A stretch of DNA of 10,992 nucleotides. It comes from Nocardia sp. Lineage in GTDB: Bacteria > Actinomycetota > Actinomycetes > Mycobacteriales > Mycobacteriaceae. The notes under the pieces were generated by a model that ran no database searches, was not told the DNA's origin, and saw only the letters and a list, made by a program, of their open reading frames with translations. A program made the position numbers and the translations under genes. Shown here in pieces: positions 1 through 6,351 of this stretch (the stretch's first letter is position 1; every line of letters begins with the position of its first letter). Location of the stretch: contig JABFXT010000073.1 in the NCBI GenBank assembly GCA_013361595.1, positions 1-10,992 on the forward strand. Reading direction: 5' to 3'.

Positions 1-710
1 ACATGCCACTCCCACCACGAGGTATGCCAGCTGCGACTGAACCCCACGGCGAACAGCGCTTCGGCCAGCAGCACGAAGGCGGTGAGCACGCTGAGCAGCA
101 CCAGACCCCGCCGACGCGCGTACCGGCGACCGTAGCGGACTGCCGCGGTGAGGTAGCAGACCGATCCGGCGAAGGCGACACCGACCAGCGGTCCTCTCGC
201 CTCGGTCGGATCGGGCGCGTGATCCAGCGGCGGCAACTGGGCCATCGACACGATCGCCCAGGTCACCAGCAGCAGGGTGGGGAGTGCGGACAATATCCAG
301 GCGAACCGGTGCACTCGGGCTGCCGCGGCGGGCCCGAACTCCACCGACGACACGAGGGCGGCGACACCGCCGAGCCCCAGCCCGACGGCCACCGAATAGA
401 CGAATCCGGCGTTCGGCGCCGGCAGGATCACCCCGGGTGTGGCCAACGCGTGCAATCCGAGGAAACCCGCGCTGAACTGGAAAACCAGTGATACCAGGAT
501 CAACCGGGCGTCCCGGCGCATCCGGGCGGCCCGGAACAACATCACGCCCAGCGCCGTCGCGACGGCGGCGGTGGTGAGTACCAACCAGAAATGTGTCCCG
601 TGGTGCTCGTAGTCCATATCGAGATGAGGGCGGGATACCAGCAGCCACAAACCGAACGCCGGTAGCGCCACGTGTCCCAGCCAGAGCAGAACCTTGACCG
701 TCGACACCAT
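1..710 (-). CDS. Membrane sensor region of probable adenylate/guanylate cyclase (partial, C-terminus outside window)
   Basis: A frame on the minus strand runs without a stop from an ATG at 710 to the window edge, giving 236 visible residues (MVSTVKVLLWLGHVALPAFG...). I count about seven hydrophobic segments, near residues 5-24, 40-60, 70-92, 101-121, 136-157, 174-192 and 203-222. Basic stretches between some of them (for example RAARMRRDAR at 60-69) look like cytoplasmic loops. The segments AGFLGLHALATPGV (81-94) and SWWEWH (231-236) resemble the N-terminal membrane domain that I associate with actinobacterial class III adenylate/guanylate cyclases. That is recognition from memory, and the catalytic domain is not in the window, so a histidine kinase or plain membrane protein remains possible. 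Codon 2 is GTG and no strong ribosome site precedes the ATG, so the start is uncertain by a codon or more. The gene is divergent from the lipase at 1094. Confidence 0.72.
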   Translation of the reverse strand, partial: MVSTVKVLLWLGHVALPAFGLWLLVSRPHLDMDYEHHGTHFWLVLTTAAVATALGVMLFRAARMRRDARLILVSLVFQFSAGFLGLHALATPGVILPAPNAGFVYSVAVGLGLGGVAALVSSVEFGPAAAARVHRFAWILSALPTLLLVTWAIVSMAQLPPLDHAPDPTEARGPLVGVAFAGSVCYLTAAVRYGRRYARRRGLVLLSVLTAFVLLAEALFAVGFSRSWHTSWWEWH

Positions 711-1093
711 CCGAACGCTACCGCGCGACCCGTCCGGGAGAAACCGGAAGAGCTGTCCCGGGCGGCACGGTACGAGCGGGCCCCGCGGTGCCGGACAGCC
801 GGTTGTGCCCGCCCGGGCGAGCCGGGGTCCCGCGACTCTCGCCGAATCGAAGTCGCGACTTCCGCACGTGCGTCTGCCCGATGTCATAGGCTTCGGCGAC
901 ACGAAGTGGATATGCGCTCGGTTCCGTGCTCGACCAGAGATACTCGCAGTACTCGATCTAGATCTGTCGAATCGAAGCGTCACCGTCTCCTGCTCATGCT
1001 CCGCGCAACAGTGGTGTCGTGCCCGCTTCCGGGGAAACGCGGCCTCCGATTCGACAGCTGCCCCTGTACGGACCACACGCGTGAAGGATCGAT
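711..1093. other. Divergent intergenic region, 383 bp
   Basis: This spacer separates the minus-strand membrane protein from the plus-strand lipase and must hold the promoters of both. Open frames across it give Arg/Ser/Pro-rich translations without recognisable domains, so I call it non-coding. Visible structure includes an inverted repeat with CGGCAC at 763-768 and GTGCCG at 788-793, enclosing a smaller GCGG/CCGC hairpin, and a perfect 10-bp palindrome GATCTAGATC at 955-964 next to a direct repeat of TACTCG (about 941 and 950). I could not assign -35/-10 boxes with confidence. Confidence 0.6.
1083..1088 (+). promoter_or_regulatory. Ribosome binding site of first lipase
   Basis: GAAGGA lies five bases before the ATG at 1094. 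It supports that ATG over frames opening further upstream. Confidence 0.7.
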
Positions 1094-2377
1094 ATGAAGA
1101 GGAAAAGACGCTCCTGGGTCGCGGTTTTGACCGGAACTCTCGTGATCATCGGTGCCGGCGCGACCGTCGCACCGACCGCTTGGCCGCAGCCGGCGCAGGC
1201 CCGAGGAACCGGCGGCGACATTCTCCGTGCCGAAGCGTCGCGAGTGGCGTTGTCCGCGCCGGGACTACCCGGGACGGTATCGGCGCGATCGACTCGGCTC
1301 ACCTACGCCAGCAGCGATACCCATGATGCGCCGACCACGGTGGTGGGAACCTATCTGGAGCCGACCCTGCCGTGGACCGGCCCGGGAGAACGCCCGCTGG
1401 TCGCGTACGCGGGTGGCACCCAGGGGCAGAGCGCCGAATGCGCGCCCTCGGCGCTGCTGTCGCAAGTGGTCCGTTACCAGCCGCCGGCCGATATGGTCTT
1501 CGAATACGACGCCATCGCGATCTATCAACTGCTGGCCCGCGGGATGGCGGTGGTGATGACCGACTATCACGACTTCGGCACACCGGGCATCCACAATTTC
1601 CTCAACCGCAAAACTCAAGGCTATGCGGTGCTGGATTCGGCGCGCGCCGCATTGCGGTTGCCCGGCAGCGGTTTCGGTCCCGCCTCGCCGGTCGTTCTCT
1701 ACGGCTACTCGCAGGGCGGGATGGCCGCGGCCGCCGCGGCCGAACTGCAGCCGCAGTACGCACCCGATCTGAATCTCCGAGGTGCCTACGTGGGCGGCCC
1801 CCTGGTGGGCCCGCAGGACTACATCGCGCGCAGCGACGGCCGGCCCGGTATCGCACCGGCCATCGGGTGGATCCTCAACGGCATCGCCGCGGATTACCCG
1901 GATACCCGGCCGGTGCTCGACGCCGCGCTCAACGACACCGGGAAGTCGATCATGCGCGACTCGATCGGTAAATGCGGTGGCGGTCTCTCCGGCGCCTTCG
2001 TCCAGCCACAGGACACCGCCCGCTGGACCACCAGCGGACAGCCGCTGACGGCGGTCATCGACAGCTCCCCGGAGTTGAAGAAGGTGTTCGACGAGCAGCG
2101 GCTCGGTGGGCTCACGCCCGCGGTACCGGTGCGGCTCTACTCGGCCCGCAACGACAACGGCGTGGCTCCGTTTCCGGCGGTGCGCGGTGTGGCCGCCAAT
2201 TGGTGCGGCGGTGGCGCGCCTGTCCAGCTCGAAGCGGACGCGTCGGTGCCCCCGATGTCCGGATTCGTGGGCACCCACGATGTGGCTTTCTTCCCGTCGT
2301 TGACGACCTCGCAGCAGTGGGTGATCGATCGTGTTGCCGATGTGCCGGCGCCGGTGAACTGTGCGGCGCTGCCCTAG
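1094..2377 (+). CDS. Secreted alpha/beta-hydrolase lipase, LIP (secretory lipase) family
   Basis: A 427-residue exported serine hydrolase, predicted to cleave acyl esters outside the cell. Residues 1-36 form a Sec signal peptide: basic MKRKRR, a hydrophobic core, then a likely cleavage after AQA at 34-36. The nucleophile elbow is GYSQGG at 204-209 (Ser206). The other triad members are probably Asp354 in ARNDNGVAPF and His395 in GTHDVAFF, in the order and spacing usual for secretory lipases. Cys116, Cys294, Cys371 and Cys423 could form two disulfides. The stretch matching the family's oxyanion motif HGTTG reads AGGTQG (106-111), so the usual histidine is absent, which may alter substrate preference. 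Length and architecture match the second lipase in this window (4828-6036), though the two are diverged. It appears monocistronic, with a terminator-like hairpin at its stop. The fold and catalytic type are secure; the substrate is unknown. Confidence 0.92.
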   Translation: MKRKRRSWVAVLTGTLVIIGAGATVAPTAWPQPAQARGTGGDILRAEASRVALSAPGLPGTVSARSTRLTYASSDTHDAPTTVVGTYLEPTLPWTGPGERPLVAYAGGTQGQSAECAPSALLSQVVRYQPPADMVFEYDAIAIYQLLARGMAVVMTDYHDFGTPGIHNFLNRKTQGYAVLDSARAALRLPGSGFGPASPVVLYGYSQGGMAAAAAAELQPQYAPDLNLRGAYVGGPLVGPQDYIARSDGRPGIAPAIGWILNGIAADYPDTRPVLDAALNDTGKSIMRDSIGKCGGGLSGAFVQPQDTARWTTSGQPLTAVIDSSPELKKVFDEQRLGGLTPAVPVRLYSARNDNGVAPFPAVRGVAANWCGGGAPVQLEADASVPPMSGFVGTHDVAFFPSLTTSQQWVIDRVADVPAPVNCAALP

Positions 2378-2406
2378 CCGCGCGGAGGCAGGGCTGATCG
2401 AGTTTT
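2371..2406 (+). terminator. Possible intrinsic terminator of first lipase
   Basis: GCCCT (2371-2375), a bulged A, then GCC (2377-2379) can pair with GGC (2387-2389) and AGGGC (2390-2394) around a seven-base loop. This is an eight-pair stem that overlaps the stop codon. A TTTT run follows at 2403-2406 in an unusually AT-rich patch. The eight-base gap between stem and T-run makes it a weak match to the canonical form. Confidence 0.4.
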
Positions 2407-2724
2407 ATTGATAATCCGGTCGGAGCGCAGGCCGTCACTCTCCCGCAGTGCCGGCAGACCTACTGCGCACGACGCTGTATCGTGCCCGGCCGGGTCTATT
2501 CGGATATGCGGCCCCGAACTGCCCGGAAGCTGCTCGCTTCCCGGCCGGAGCCGCCGGAAGCACCGATTTCGGCCACACCTGGGATTCCGCTGTCGATCGT
2601 GTATCCGCCACCGCACCGATGATGACCGGTCGGTCACCTCTGCATCGGGACGCGGGGCAGGAACCGCTACTCACGTGGCGTCACCCGTTTTCGGCAGTCG
2701 CACCCGTTCGAGTGGGTCGGTGGG
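2378..2724. other. Intergenic region upstream of alkB, 347 bp
   Basis: The region lies between the lipase stop and the AlkB start. Short open frames on both strands give compositionally biased translations with no domain I recognise, and none has a convincing ribosome site. It begins with an AT-rich patch (about 2401-2416), unusual for this DNA. It also holds an inverted repeat at 2623-2636, listed separately. It probably carries the alkB promoter, but I could not define -35/-10 elements. Confidence 0.55.
2623..2636. promoter_or_regulatory. Candidate operator upstream of alkB
   Basis: TGACC-GGTC-GGTCA is an inverted repeat with perfect 5-bp arms around a four-base spacer, centred about 95 bp before the alkB start codon. 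Size and symmetry would suit a dimeric regulator such as a TetR-family repressor, which commonly controls actinobacterial alkB genes. No such regulator gene lies in the window, so the assignment is inference. Confidence 0.3.
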
Positions 2725-3924
2725 ATGAACGAGGCGGAGATGAAAATCCTCAGACGCGGGAACACCCGTGACAGCAAACGCTATCTCTGGATCCTGAGTA
2801 CCGTAGCGCCCGGTTGTGCGCTGCTACCGGCTCAGCTCGTGCACGCCACGGGGCTGGTGGTGTTCTGGTGGATCGGTCCGATCCTCGTACTGGTGGTGAT
2901 TCCGATACTCGACGTCGCGGTGGGCTGTGACGGAAGCAGTCCGCGCGACGAAGACTACGAGGCACTGTCCAACGACCGGTACTACCGATTGTGCACGTTT
3001 CTGTTCCTACCGTTCCAATTCGTCGGCTTGATCATCGCGGGGTATATGTGGTCCAGTCCCGAACTGGGCCTGTTCGACAAACTGGGGCTGACCGTAACGC
3101 TGGGAATTGTGTCGGGTATCGGGATCAATGCGGCACACGAACTCGGGCATCGGGCCGAACCTCTCGAACGCCGGCTGGCCAAGATCGCGCTGGCGCAATC
3201 CGGTTACGGTCATTTCTTCATCGAGCACAACCGGGGTCATCATGTCCGCGTCGCCACACCCGAAGACCCGGCCAGCGCGCGTTTCGGTGAGTCGCTGTGG
3301 GCGTTCATACCGCGCAGCGTGAGCGGCGGATTCCGCTCGGCACTCACGCTGGAACGGGAACGTCTGTCCCGTCGTGGGAAGCAGTGGTTCAGCCGGGACA
3401 ACCAGCTGTTGCAGGCATGGTCGATGACGATCGCGTTGTTCGGTGGCCTGATATTCGTCTTCGGGCCCGTCATCATTCCGTTCCTGGCGCTACAGGCCGT
3501 GATCGGTATCGGATTGCTGGAGACGGTGAACTACCTCGAGCACTACGGGTTGCTCCGGGCGCGGCGCGCCGACGGACGATACGAGCGGTGCTCACCTCGC
3601 CACAGCTGGAACAGCGACCGCCTGGTCACCAATGTCTTCCTGCTCCACCTCCAACGGCACAGCGACCACCACGCCAACCCCGGCCGCCGCTACCAGACGC
3701 TGCGCAGCTCGGAAGAGGCTCCCCAGCTGCCGTTCGGTTATGCCACCATGATCCTGCTCGCCGTCGTGCCACCGCTGTGGCGTGCGGTGATGGACCACCG
3801 GGTCCTCGCCCATTACCGCGGCGACCTCACGCTCGTCAACCGGAAACCGTCGAGGCGATGCGGCAATTTCGCCCTACTCGATCAGCGCCGGTCGGTGAGT
3901 TCGGCCGGCGGGTCTCGCCGATAG
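2725..3924 (+). CDS. alkB: Alkane 1-monooxygenase (integral-membrane di-iron hydroxylase)
   Basis: A 399-residue membrane di-iron enzyme that hydroxylates the terminal carbon of medium- to long-chain n-alkanes using O2 and electrons from rubredoxin. All family motifs are present in order: HELGH at 138-142, EHNRGHH at 167-173, NYLEHYG at 269-275 and LQRHSDHH at 309-316. Typical AlkB stretches surround them, such as ALAQSGYGHFF and VATPEDPASARFGES. Hydrophobic segments near 24-65, 91-108, 118-136, 232-255 and 257-268 fit the six-helix topology. Arg143 replaces the lysine often seen after HELGH. Length is normal and no rubredoxin domain is fused at the C-terminus. No rubredoxin, rubredoxin reductase or TetR gene follows; the next gene is convergent 24 bp away. 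An in-frame ATG at 2740 is an alternative start, since neither start has a well-spaced ribosome site. Confidence 0.95.
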   Translation: MNEAEMKILRRGNTRDSKRYLWILSTVAPGCALLPAQLVHATGLVVFWWIGPILVLVVIPILDVAVGCDGSSPRDEDYEALSNDRYYRLCTFLFLPFQFVGLIIAGYMWSSPELGLFDKLGLTVTLGIVSGIGINAAHELGHRAEPLERRLAKIALAQSGYGHFFIEHNRGHHVRVATPEDPASARFGESLWAFIPRSVSGGFRSALTLERERLSRRGKQWFSRDNQLLQAWSMTIALFGGLIFVFGPVIIPFLALQAVIGIGLLETVNYLEHYGLLRARRADGRYERCSPRHSWNSDRLVTNVFLLHLQRHSDHHANPGRRYQTLRSSEEAPQLPFGYATMILLAVVPPLWRAVMDHRVLAHYRGDLTLVNRKPSRRCGNFALLDQRRSVSSAGGSRR

Positions 3925-3948
3925 AGTCTCGCGCGCCCGCGGCTGGGA

Positions 3949-4752
3949 TCAGCGGCGGAATGCGGGTGGTGTCGGCTCGCCGCCGGTCGATTTCTCGGTG
4001 ACGAGGGTGCTGTACAGGCGGCTGAGGTCCATTGTGTCGGCCGGTCCGGCCGGACTGCGGTCGGTGCGGTCGACCTGGCGGTGCAGGGCTTCCATCTTCT
4101 CGTCGAGCTGGGTGGCCACCTCGGCGGCCCGGGCCAGGTCGCTGCGGAGATTCGGGGGGACCTCACCGCGATATTTGTAGTAGATCTTGTGCTCCAGGCT
4201 GGCCCAGAAGTCCATGGCGATGGTCCGGATCTGGATCTCGACCGGCATATGTTCGGTGCGGTGGGAGCGGAAGACCGGAATCGAGACGATGAGGTGCAGG
4301 CTCTGGTACCCGTTCGGCTTGCGGTGGGTGATGTAGTCGCGCTCTTCCAGGACGGTGATGTCCTCTTGGCCGGCGAGTAAATCCCTTATCGCGGTGATAT
4401 CGGAGATGAAGCTGCACACGACGCGGACTCCGGCGATATCGAGAATATTGTCCCGGATGGAGGCCAACGTCATCGGGTAGTTCTTGCGCTGGATCTTCTC
4501 CATAACGCTTTCGGGTGATTTCAGTCGCGATCCGACGTGTTCGATGGGGTTGTATTCGTGGGTGCTGTTGAAATCCTCGCGCAGGATATTGATCTTCGTG
4601 GTGATCTCGTCGATCGCGAATTTGTAACCGAGCATGAAGTCGAGGAACTGCTCACGGAGCGCGCGTACGTCGTCGACGGTGACCGGGCCCGTATCGCCGG
4701 GGGAATCGGTATCGGCGCTCGGTGCCGGTTGCCAGGGTCTCATCGGTTCCAT
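3949..4752 (-). CDS. Small alarmone synthetase, RelQ/YjbM-like (p)ppGpp synthetase
   Basis: A single-domain RelA/SpoT-type synthetase, predicted to transfer pyrophosphate from ATP to GDP or GTP in the cytosol. With the ATG at 4752 it has 267 residues. Synthetase motifs are in order: SRLKSPESVMEKI (75-87), DIAGVRVVC (105-113), KPNGYQSLH (145-153), VEIQIRT (171-177) and MDFWASLEHK (180-189). There is no HD hydrolase, TGS or ACT domain, so it can make but not degrade alarmone. The C-terminus has a charged helix (about 206-230) like that of tetrameric small synthetases, then a Pro-rich tail. The frame extends up to a GTG at 4800, but the added residues (MVCLTRRGGK...) look unlike a conserved N-terminus; another ATG lies at 4743, and the ribosome site is weak for all. 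It follows the second lipase by 75 bp on the same strand and could be read through from it. Confidence 0.9.
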   Translation of the reverse strand: MEPMRPWQPAPSADTDSPGDTGPVTVDDVRALREQFLDFMLGYKFAIDEITTKINILREDFNSTHEYNPIEHVGSRLKSPESVMEKIQRKNYPMTLASIRDNILDIAGVRVVCSFISDITAIRDLLAGQEDITVLEERDYITHRKPNGYQSLHLIVSIPVFRSHRTEHMPVEIQIRTIAMDFWASLEHKIYYKYRGEVPPNLRSDLARAAEVATQLDEKMEALHRQVDRTDRSPAGPADTMDLSRLYSTLVTEKSTGGEPTPPAFRR

Positions 4753-4812
4753 TGTGCCGTCGCCTGCGATTTTGCCGCCACGCCGAGTGAGGCACACCAC
4801 CGTGTCATCGCG

Positions 4813-4830
4813 TGATCGTGCGCTCGATCA
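4813..4830. repeat. Near-perfect 18-bp palindrome at the second lipase stop codon
   Basis: TGATCG (4813-4818) and CGATCA (4825-4830) are perfect inverted arms. The six central bases also pair except for one T-T mismatch. It covers the TGA of the lipase and lies about 60-80 bp upstream of the alarmone synthetase start. It could be a transcript-end hairpin (no T-run follows on the minus strand) or an operator for the synthetase. Confidence 0.35.
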
Positions 4831-6036
4831 GCGGGCCGGGCAGGTATCGGCTACCGGCTCGCCCGCGAGTACCGCGGCTACGAATCGCTGCGCGTCGGCC
4901 AGCGAGCCGGGAACTGTCGCGCGGTGGTCCGCGCCCTCGTATATCCGGTAGTCGACATCGGCCCCGCTGTCACACAACGCGCCGACGAGCCCATCGGTAC
5001 TCGGCCCGGTGACCAGCGTGTCCGCGGTGCCCTGCGCGATCATCACCGGCACCTCGGGCACGGTGACGGAAGGATCCTGCGCTTCCAGATACGTTGTCAG
5101 GGGCCCGAAGTCGGCGCCGGGTTCGAAGATCTCCGCCGGTGGGATCGGGGGAACAGCGCGGATCTGTGCCAGGCAACCGGTTCGTGCCGCTTGCACCATG
5201 GGTTGCGCGGCCGGGGTGAACAGCGTGCCGGGATCGATCTCCGGTCGGACGACCTGCGCGCCCAGGACGATGAGTGGGAGGAATCCCGCGGCCGCCTCGG
5301 CGCCGGGCTGACCGCTGTCGACGAATTCGATCATCCGGCGCAGGCCGATGCCGCCCGGTGCGATGGCGACGGCTCCTTTCAAGGACAGCTCCGGTTGCCG
5401 GGCCGCGGCGTACTGGGCGGTGAACAATGCGGCCTGGCCGCCCTGGCTGTGCCCGACGGCGACCCAGTCCGTGCCGATCGAATCGTCGAGGGAACGAGCC
5501 GCCTGCACGATATCGGTGACCGTGTTCGCTTCGGCGAGCCCGTTGATGTACGGGTGCCCGCCGGGTGTCCCCAGGCCCTGGTAGTCGGTTTGGACCACGG
5601 CGTATCCGCGCTGGATCCAGCTGTCCAGAACCTGGGTCACCGGGCCGAGGTAGTCGTGGACCGGACCGGTGCCGGTATCCCGGGACGGTGCGCAGACATC
5701 GGCATACCCGGTGGTGCCGTGTGCCCAGCTGATCACCGGCCATCCGGTGGCGGGCGGGGCCGACCGGGGCACGGCCACGGTGCCCGACACCACGATCGGT
5801 CGTCCGTGCGCGTCGTGGGAGGTGTAGGCGATCAGATCTGTTCGCGCGGCACTCGGTAACGCCGCGGTGGTGGTCAGCGGCTGTGCGCCGAGCAGCTTTC
5901 CCGCGGGGATCCCGCCCGGGCCCGGTGGCCCGGCCGCGGCGATCCCGGCTCCGCCGCCGGTCACGGCGAGCAGAACCGCGCCGACGATGGCCGCGGCCGC
6001 CGTGAACAGCGGGCGGGTCGGGCGGTGGCTGAGCAT
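4828..6036 (-). CDS. Secreted lipase, LIP (secretory lipase) family, with canonical HGTTG motif
   Basis: A 402-residue exported alpha/beta hydrolase, predicted to hydrolyse acyl esters. I chose the ATG at 6036 because GGAGGT sits just upstream (6042-6047) and it puts a signal peptide at the N-terminus: MLSHRPTRP, a hydrophobic core to about residue 26, and probable cleavage near IAAAG (32-36). The frame stays open upstream to about 6120, but that extension is Arg-rich and unlikely. Motifs are HGTTG at 106-110 (oxyanion region), GHSQGG at 195-200 (Ser197), GTADTLV at 336-342 (Asp339) and EGADH at 367-371 (His371), a complete catalytic triad. Cys115, Cys288, Cys355 and Cys399 could form two disulfides. 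The promoter region holds two perfect palindromes, suggesting a dedicated regulator, possibly the IclR-family protein encoded just upstream on the same strand. The alarmone synthetase follows after 75 bp. Confidence 0.93.
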   Translation of the reverse strand: MLSHRPTRPLFTAAAAIVGAVLLAVTGGGAGIAAAGPPGPGGIPAGKLLGAQPLTTTAALPSAARTDLIAYTSHDAHGRPIVVSGTVAVPRSAPPATGWPVISWAHGTTGYADVCAPSRDTGTGPVHDYLGPVTQVLDSWIQRGYAVVQTDYQGLGTPGGHPYINGLAEANTVTDIVQAARSLDDSIGTDWVAVGHSQGGQAALFTAQYAAARQPELSLKGAVAIAPGGIGLRRMIEFVDSGQPGAEAAAGFLPLIVLGAQVVRPEIDPGTLFTPAAQPMVQAARTGCLAQIRAVPPIPPAEIFEPGADFGPLTTYLEAQDPSVTVPEVPVMIAQGTADTLVTGPSTDGLVGALCDSGADVDYRIYEGADHRATVPGSLADAQRFVAAVLAGEPVADTCPAR

Positions 6037-6041
6037 GATCG

Positions 6042-6047
6042 ACCTCC
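6042..6047 (-). promoter_or_regulatory. Ribosome binding site fixing the second lipase start
   Basis: On the minus strand GGAGGT precedes the ATG at 6036 by five bases. It is one of the strongest ribosome sites in the window and decides this start over the longer open frame. Confidence 0.8.
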
Positions 6048-6106
6048 GGAACCGAAGGTCCCGGCGAGACGAGCGCCGGGCCATCGGTGCTGCGCGATGG
6101 TAGTGC

Positions 6107-6118
6107 GGACCCGGGTCC
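6107..6118. promoter_or_regulatory. Perfect 12-bp palindrome, candidate operator (lipase-proximal)
   Basis: GGACCCGGGTCC is its own reverse complement and begins 71 bp upstream of the second lipase start. It sits immediately upstream of the possible TACCAT -10 element and three bases from the 16-bp palindrome at 6122-6137. Confidence 0.4.
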
Positions 6119-6121
6119 ATT

Positions 6122-6137
6122 GGTCGAATATTCGACC
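6122..6137. promoter_or_regulatory. Perfect 16-bp palindrome, candidate operator (lipase-distal)
   Basis: GGTCGAATATTCGACC is perfectly self-complementary with an AT-rich core (AATATT) in GC-rich DNA, about 86-101 bp upstream of the second lipase start. On the minus strand its TCGACC end would be a loose -35 with a 19-bp gap to TACCAT (6097-6102), so a bound dimer could block the promoter. The form resembles IclR-family operators, which often have an A/T centre; which protein binds is unknown. Confidence 0.5.
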
Positions 6138-6351
6138 GGGCCGGTAGATTTCGTCAGGCGGTTACGGTACCTCCGGTCGAGTGCACGGGTCAACCCTGGA
6201 ATGCCGGACCGGCCCGGTGGGCAGCGCAGTCCGGGAGGGGATTTCGCTTCCGGGTGTCGCTGGTGCCGGAAGGGGTGAGGGGAGTGCTGAGTCCGTCCCG
6301 GCCGTCGTCGGTCCGCCGGTCGGGTAGCCGCGATTCGGAACCGTGGCGGGC

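Larger units (their letters stand above)
6037..6351. other. Intergenic region between IclR gene and second lipase, 315 bp
   Basis: No convincing gene lies here. A short minus-strand frame (about 6162-6374) encodes a Pro/Thr-rich peptide overlapping the end of the IclR gene and looks spurious. The half nearer the lipase holds the paired palindromes at 6107-6137 and, on the minus strand, a possible -10 element TACCAT at 6097-6102. In the half nearer the IclR gene I see nothing beyond GC-rich sequence. Confidence 0.55.

Noticed and set aside
672..1326. Two overlapping open frames (672-1097 and 694-1326) in the divergent spacer
   Set aside because: Translations are Arg/Ser-rich with no domain, the second overlaps the lipase signal-peptide region in another frame, and neither has a ribosome site.
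1265..2278. Long minus-strand open frame (337 codons) opposite the first lipase
   Set aside because: It is an antisense shadow of a clear lipase; the translation is Arg/Gly/His-rich and unlike any family.
2408..2771. Open frames (2408-2728, 2448-2771) in the spacer before alkB
   Set aside because: No recognisable domain and biased composition; the second overlaps the alkB start in another frame.
3906..3920. CGGCG-GGTCT-CGCCG hairpin at the end of alkB as a terminator
   Set aside because: The stem is only five pairs, lies inside the coding end and has no T-run; such hairpins are frequent in GC-rich DNA.
4753..4800. GTG at 4800 as the start of the alarmone synthetase
   Set aside because: It would add 16 residues unlike the family N-terminus; the ATG at 4752 is more natural, although neither has a strong ribosome site.
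4924..6193. Long open frames on both strands overlapping the second lipase (4924-5859 plus; 4970-6193 minus, 407 codons)
   Set aside because: They are shadows of the lipase gene in other frames, common in high-GC DNA; no motifs or start signals.
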